NCBI RefSeq assembly: GCF_025558485.1
Contig: NZ_CP102930.1
Coordinates: 3,162,001 to 3,226,000 of the forward strand
Origin: Bdellovibrio bacteriovorus
Lineage (GTDB): Bacteria; Bdellovibrionota; Bdellovibrionia; Bdellovibrionales; Bdellovibrionaceae
DNA: 64,000 nt
Direction: 5' to 3'
Shown here: positions 59,919-64,000 of the stretch, in pieces
Layout of the letters: each line of letters opens with the position of its first letter
How positions within the stretch are numbered: position 1 is the stretch's first letter
Program-made: the position numbers and the translations under genes
The notes under the pieces: model-generated
Databases searched by the model: none
What the model was told of the DNA's origin: nothing
What the model saw: the letters and a program-made list of their open reading frames with translations, nothing else

Positions 59919-60809
59919 ATGAGGAATTTCTTTCTAATTGGGGTCCTGTTCGGAACGATTTTGAGTGGCTGTCACCTTAAGAAAGATGTACTGGGCACAA
60001 CGGAAAATCCCATCAAGTTTCATTTAGTACCGGCCTTGGATGCCCGCGTACTGACCGACAACTCCAAAGTCCTGAAGGACTATCTGGAAAAACACACTCC
60101 TTATAAGTTTCAAATCACAATTCCACAGAACTTTGTTGCCGTGGTGGAATCCTTTGGAACCAATCGCGCTGATATGGCGGCCATCAATACCTACGGGTAC
60201 TATCTGGCACACAAAAGATTTGGTGCTGAGGCACGCCTGACCGTTATTCGTTATGGCTCCGCGACGTATCAGTCTCAGTTCCTGGCCCGGGCGGACAGCA
60301 AAATTAAAACCCTGAAAGATCTGAACGGAAAAAAAGTGGCTTTTGTGGACCCGGCTTCCACGTCGGGGTATCTTCTGCCACTGAAAACGTTGAAGGATTT
60401 GAAGGTCGAACCCAAAGACACGGTCTTTGCAATGAAGCATGATTCGGTCGTGACGATGATCTATCAAGGCCAGGTGGATGCGGGGGCGACTTACTACAGT
60501 CCGCCACAAAACGGGCAGATCGAAGATGCACGCCGTATGGTGAAGACCCAGTATCCGGATGTGGAACAAAAAGTAAAAATCATTGAGTTGTCCGAACCCA
60601 TTCCTAATGACCCGATTGCATTTCGCAAGGATATGCCAGAGGAAATGAAGGAAAAGATTGTCGATACGCTGTTGCAGTTTGCAGCGACTCCGGAAGGACA
60701 AAAGGCTTTGGATTTGATGCTGGGGGCGACCAACCTGAAAAAGGCCACGGACAGTGATTACGACAGTGTCCGCGAAATGCTTCGCCAACTGGCCCCTGAG
60801 GGGAAGTGA
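59919..60809 (+). CDS. phnD: PhnD-type phosphonate/phosphate substrate-binding lipoprotein
   Basis: The 296-residue protein has a lipoprotein signal (VLFGTILSGCHLKK) and the PhnD pattern: FHLVPALDARVLTDNSKVLKDYLE, NRADMAAINTYGYYLA, YQSQFLARADSKIKTLKDL, KKVAFVDPASTSGYLLPLKT, DAGATYYSPPQNG and PIPNDPIAFRKDMP. This last set is the ligand-binding signature for phosphonates, phosphite or related oxyanions. It is the receptor of the transporter encoded downstream. Ligand cannot be deduced; no C-P lyase genes are nearby. Confidence 0.85.
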   Translation: MRNFFLIGVLFGTILSGCHLKKDVLGTTENPIKFHLVPALDARVLTDNSKVLKDYLEKHTPYKFQITIPQNFVAVVESFGTNRADMAAINTYGYYLAHKRFGAEARLTVIRYGSATYQSQFLARADSKIKTLKDLNGKKVAFVDPASTSGYLLPLKTLKDLKVEPKDTVFAMKHDSVVTMIYQGQVDAGATYYSPPQNGQIEDARRMVKTQYPDVEQKVKIIELSEPIPNDPIAFRKDMPEEMKEKIVDTLLQFAATPEGQKALDLMLGATNLKKATDSDYDSVREMLRQLAPEGK

Positions 60810-60812
60810 TTT

Positions 60813-61592
60813 GTGGCTGAAGTTTTACTGCGTGTCGAAAAGCTTTCTAAAACGTACGCCAATGGCGTGCAGGCTTTGAAGAATGTCGATCTTGAAGTTC
60901 AGCAGGGCGAATTTCTGGTTATTATCGGACTGAGCGGCTCGGGCAAGTCCACGTTGTTGCGCTGTCTGAACCGGCTGCAAGAACCGACTTCGGGGAATAT
61001 TTTTTTTCAGGGTCAAGACGTCAGTCAAATGCAGGATGTGCGGGACATCCGTGAAGTGCGCCGTCAAATGGCCATGATCTTCCAGCATTTCAATCTGATC
61101 CCGCGACAAAGTGTTTTGAAAAATGTCATGATGGGCCGTCTGGCGGACAAGACTTTGTGGCAAAGTTTCTGGGGCATTTTCTCTGCCGAGGAAAAACGTC
61201 AGGCGCTGGATAATTTGCGTCTGGTGGGGATTGCGGAAAAGGCACCTGTTCGCGCCGATCAGCTTTCCGGAGGCCAAAAGCAAAGAGTCGCGATTGCCCG
61301 GGCCCTGACTCAGAAACCGACACTGCTTTTGGCAGATGAACCGGTGTCTTCTTTGGACCCGGCAACCTGCCATGTGGTGATGGATTATCTGCGCAAGATC
61401 AATCAGGAGCTGGGGATCACAGTCATTGCCAATCTGCATTTTCTTTCTTTGGTTCGCAAATATGCGACGCGGGTTGTGGCTTTAAAGGACGGGGAGATCG
61501 TGTTCCGCGGTCGCCCGGATGAAATCACCGAGGAATGGTTCCGTCGTATTTACGGAGAAGGGGCTCAGGATGTTGCGCCGAACGATCTTTGA
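60813..61592 (+). CDS. phnC: PhnC-type ABC transporter ATPase
   Basis: The 259-residue ATPase starts at GTG 60813, just after the phnD stop, with GGGGAAG upstream. It carries IIGLSGSGKSTLLRC, AMIFQHFNLIPRQSVLKNVMMG (PhnC-typical), LSGGQKQRVAIARAL, LLADEPVSSLDPATC and ITVIANLHFLSLV. The LHFLSLVRKYATRV end is characteristic of PhnC. It energises uptake with PhnE. Overlaps phnE by 23 bases. Confidence 0.9.
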   Translation: MAEVLLRVEKLSKTYANGVQALKNVDLEVQQGEFLVIIGLSGSGKSTLLRCLNRLQEPTSGNIFFQGQDVSQMQDVRDIREVRRQMAMIFQHFNLIPRQSVLKNVMMGRLADKTLWQSFWGIFSAEEKRQALDNLRLVGIAEKAPVRADQLSGGQKQRVAIARALTQKPTLLLADEPVSSLDPATCHVVMDYLRKINQELGITVIANLHFLSLVRKYATRVVALKDGEIVFRGRPDEITEEWFRRIYGEGAQDVAPNDL

Positions 61593-62583
61593 CGGAGTGC
61601 TTTTTGGATTCTTGCTGTCTGTTCTGACGGCAGCGGTGCTGGCCCCCACGGAAGAACAGTTGCTGCAACTGGGAATCGTCAGTGTTTGGATTTTGATTTT
61701 CTTTGCTTTGGGATGTGTTCTGAGTGGGGCTTTGACCAGACTGCGTGTAAATACACTGGGCGCGGTGCTGTTCGGCCCTTTGGCGGCGGCTGAGCCTGAG
61801 GACCGCGCGTGGTATCGCCTGTTCTGGAAGTGGCAGTTGTTGGTGGCTCTTTTGGCAGCGTTTGTGGTTGCTGTGGTGAAGACCGAGTTTTCATTTATTG
61901 AACTTTTTGATCAACATGGCTTTGCTGGTGCCGTTCGTCTGTTCAAGGGACTTTTAAATCCAAATTGGGAAGTGTTGCCACGGGCGGTTTTAAATATTGT
62001 CGAAACCATCTTTATGGCCTTTCTGGCAACCAGCCTGGCGATCCCGCTGGCCTTTGTTTTAAGTTTTGTCTGTGCCAAAAATATCATGCAGGGGCCAGTG
62101 GCACGAGTGGTGTACTTTGTTCTGCGAACCTTTTTGAATGTAACGCGTTCGATTGAAGCTTTGATCTGGGCGATTATCTTTTCCGTATGGGTGGGGATTG
62201 GTCCCTTTGCGGGGATGCTGGCTTTGATGATTCATTCGGTGGCCTCGCTGGCGAAGCAGTATTCAGAGATGGTGGAATCAGTCGAAGAAGGTCCGATTGA
62301 GGCGATTGAATCCACGGGAGCCAATAAACTTCAGACGATTTGGTATGCGATTGTTCCTCAGGTGCTTTTGCCTTATATTTCATTTACGGTCTATCGCTGG
62401 GACATCAATGTTCGTATGGCGACAATCATCGGCCTTGTTGGCGGTGGTGGTATTGGCACCATGCTGGTGCAGTATCAGGGGCAGGCGATGTGGCGCGAAG
62501 TGGGTTGCATCATCGCGGTGATTGCGGTGGTGGTGTGGGCACTGGATCAGGCCTCGGCCCATATTCGTGAAGCTTTGAAGTAG
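61570..62583 (+). CDS. phnE: PhnE-type ABC transporter permease with N-terminal extension
   Basis: I set the start at ATG 61570 (MLRRTIFDGVLFGFLLSV) instead of the upstream 61519, which lies inside phnC. The 337-residue protein is longer than usual PhnE (about 260-290), with two extra membrane helices at the front (FGFLLSVLTAAVLAP, IVSVWILIFFALGCVLSG). The permease domain has FMAFLATSLAIPLAFVLSF, TRSIEALIWAIIFSVWVG and the EAA loop EAIESTGANKLQTIWYAIVP. Completes the transporter with PhnC and PhnD. Confidence 0.87.
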   Translation: MLRRTIFDGVLFGFLLSVLTAAVLAPTEEQLLQLGIVSVWILIFFALGCVLSGALTRLRVNTLGAVLFGPLAAAEPEDRAWYRLFWKWQLLVALLAAFVVAVVKTEFSFIELFDQHGFAGAVRLFKGLLNPNWEVLPRAVLNIVETIFMAFLATSLAIPLAFVLSFVCAKNIMQGPVARVVYFVLRTFLNVTRSIEALIWAIIFSVWVGIGPFAGMLALMIHSVASLAKQYSEMVESVEEGPIEAIESTGANKLQTIWYAIVPQVLLPYISFTVYRWDINVRMATIIGLVGGGGIGTMLVQYQGQAMWREVGCIIAVIAVVVWALDQASAHIREALK

Positions 62584-62591
62584 GAGTTTTT

Positions 62592-62996
62592 ATGTCAGCA
62601 TTGAATTCATACAAGGTTGTTATCAAGGAACATCATGTGGACTCTTTGGGGCACATGAACAATGCGACTTATCTGGCATTGTATGAAGAGGCCCGTTGGG
62701 AAGCTATCACGGCCCGGGGCTTTGGCTTTAAGGACATTCAACGTCTGAAGCAGGGGCCTGTCATTCTCGAAGTGAATCTGAAGTTCATGCGGGAGGTTTT
62801 GCTGCGTGAAGCTATCACGATCACTCTGGAAGTATTGGCTTATAAGGGCAAGATCGGTCAGATGAAACAGCAGATGGTCAAAGAGGACGGAACCGTCGCC
62901 AGTGAAGCGGTGTTTACGTTTGGTCTGTTTGACATGAAAGAAAGAAAGCTGATTGAACCCACTGCCGAATGGAAGCAGGCTGTAGGACTGACCTAG
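62592..62996 (+). CDS. acyl-CoA thioesterase, 4HBT hot-dog family
   Basis: The 134-residue protein has the hot-dog thioesterase pattern HVDSLGHMNNATYLALYEEARWE, with the family's D..GH.NN.....E arrangement (YbgC/4HBT type). It would hydrolyse an acyl-CoA thioester; the acyl group is unknown. GGAG lies upstream. It is last in the phnDCE transcript (nine-base gap) and overlaps the convergent receiver-CheX gene by four bases. Confidence 0.85.
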   Translation: MSALNSYKVVIKEHHVDSLGHMNNATYLALYEEARWEAITARGFGFKDIQRLKQGPVILEVNLKFMREVLLREAITITLEVLAYKGKIGQMKQQMVKEDGTVASEAVFTFGLFDMKERKLIEPTAEWKQAVGLT

Positions 62997-63910
62997 GCGA
63001 CTTTCGCCATCGGCAGGGCAACGACCGTGATATAGAATTTCCCTTTGCCCGTGGCAAACGGAATCATCATTCCCGCAGCTCCTTGCGGGCAGGGGATGGA
63101 TTGACCAAGTCCCAGAATCACCTTGGGCACAGTCAATTGAACGCCGTAAGAACTGATTTCTGCTTTGGCATTACCAAAAATAATATTATTGATTTCACCG
63201 ACAGCATCCTGATTATCAGATGTTAGTTCGGTTTGCTCTTCCATTAACATGGTGGACACGACTTCCAGGAAGCTGCCTTTATCAAAGGAAATGCACAAGT
63301 GTCCCTGGAAGGCCTGGCTGCGAATCTCCACTACAGAGGAAACTTCCCCCATAAACGGATCATTCGGTGATTTGGGACCGGCTTTTTCCATTTTTACGTC
63401 AGGACAACCGAATTGTCCCAGTACATGGGTTGTGGCTTTGATAATGGCGTTGATCACTCGAACATCCACCGCAAACTTTGTTGCCGCAGCAGCAGTGGCT
63501 GGTTCGCGGACTGCCGTGCCGTGATGTTCGGCATTCAGTACACGAATCATGGCATTAATAAGTTCAGCAGGCGCGACAGGTTTTTTGAATATACGGGAAG
63601 AGCGCAGACTTTCCGGTAAGTCCGAAGCGTCTTTATGCGAAATCACGATCAGATCCGCATCCTGGGTGTTTTTATAAGTATGAATACCATAAACGAAACC
63701 GCCATCCATCAGACGCGGGACTTCGGTATCAATAAGAACCATATCGAATTTCTGGTTTTCAGATTTGATGGCCGCCTCGGCCCCATCTTTGGCGCGAACG
63801 ACAATCGGAGCAACACCTGAGTTTTCAAGTTGCTTCAGCAACGGTTCTTTCACCAGTTGCTCGAGTTCACAGTTGTTATCAACGATTAGGATGTTTTTAC
63901 GTTGTTTCAT
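62993..63910 (-). CDS. receiver - CheX-like fusion (two-component / chemotaxis phosphatase)
   Basis: I set the start at ATG 63910 (MKQRKNILIVDNN), with GAAGAAAG upstream; an ATG at 63934 is possible. Of 305 residues, the first 120 are a receiver domain: ILIVDNN, phospho-Asp in FDMVLIDTEVPR, VISHKD and IFKKPVAP. The last 150 resemble CheX/CheC: DAVGEINNIIFGNAKAEI carries the ExxN...N phosphatase motif, preceded by FQGHLCISFDKGS. Such fusions may dephosphorylate a CheY-type protein under control of their own receiver. Confidence 0.82.
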   Translation of the reverse strand: MKQRKNILIVDNNCELEQLVKEPLLKQLENSGVAPIVVRAKDGAEAAIKSENQKFDMVLIDTEVPRLMDGGFVYGIHTYKNTQDADLIVISHKDASDLPESLRSSRIFKKPVAPAELINAMIRVLNAEHHGTAVREPATAAAATKFAVDVRVINAIIKATTHVLGQFGCPDVKMEKAGPKSPNDPFMGEVSSVVEIRSQAFQGHLCISFDKGSFLEVVSTMLMEEQTELTSDNQDAVGEINNIIFGNAKAEISSYGVQLTVPKVILGLGQSIPCPQGAAGMMIPFATGKGKFYITVVALPMAKVA

Positions 63911-64000
63911 TTCTTTCTTCTGTATAAAAACCATAAACTCTTAATTGATTAAAAAGGTCCGCATTCTTAACTGACAGCAATCTTGTCGGGAAAGCATGAG

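Overview
The window looks like chromosomal DNA of a predatory Bdellovibrio-type bacterium (Bdellovibrionota), close to B. bacteriovorus. This is inference from near-balanced base composition, many signal-peptide, lipoprotein and outer-membrane barrel genes, tight ATGA/TAATG gene overlaps, FliA-like promoters and the mix of families. No 16S or other diagnostic RNA gene is present. I see no tRNA, rRNA, CRISPR array, prophage or insertion sequence.

Layout. 1-2048: tail of a barrel gene, a BtaA-like (DUF3419) enzyme and a small secreted protein. 2340-3551: a secreted protein with a possible caspase-type His/Cys dyad. 3552-3730: a near-perfect palindrome of about 180 bp made of two back-to-back terminators. 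3731-12194 (minus): a tightly coupled five-gene cluster (acyl-CoA ligase, formyltransferase-like enzyme, alpha/beta-hydrolase-ligase fusion, UbiA-type prenyltransferase, PEP-synthase-like dikinase), with a PEGA-domain Ser/Thr kinase (12236-14230) just upstream on the same strand. This is the best candidate here for an undescribed pathway. 14296-20986: coaE, then a block of related barrel proteins and lipoproteins with divergent FliA-type promoter candidates, and a second, half-eroded copy of the palindrome. 20994-26773: addB-addA recombination nuclease. 26801-35430: PilZ protein, a 1685-residue metzincin lipoprotein, a TTHB210-like secreted protein, a secreted HAD protein and a barrel protein. 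35663-41623: small secreted protein, RNase HI with a C-terminal hybrid-binding-like domain, SDR, solute-binding protein, lipoprotein, lipase-like hydrolase, nadB. 41795-45502: histidine kinase with a long acidic tail plus a degenerate GGDEF protein. 45511-53880: alanine racemase, Mla-type lipid transport (MlaE, MlaF, long MlaD), a GYF/TPR protein, a lipoprotein, an OB/HD nuclease, serine acetyltransferase and an Mpo1-like protein. 53992-55302: an unlisted 39-residue Arg-rich small ORF with its own terminator, a large structured palindromic element, a zinc-less ribosomal protein S4 and a small coupled ORF. 55346-59875: lipoprotein, hrpB, rsmI-like and HAD genes. 59919-63910: phnD-phnC-phnE transporter, a thioesterase and a receiver-CheX fusion.

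The most unusual signal is at the palindromes. All four genes that run into the two elements switch, over their last 15-30 codons, to almost exclusively A- or C-ending codons. Their transcripts therefore become G-poor, and strand skew flips at the element. Other convergent gene ends in the window do not do this.
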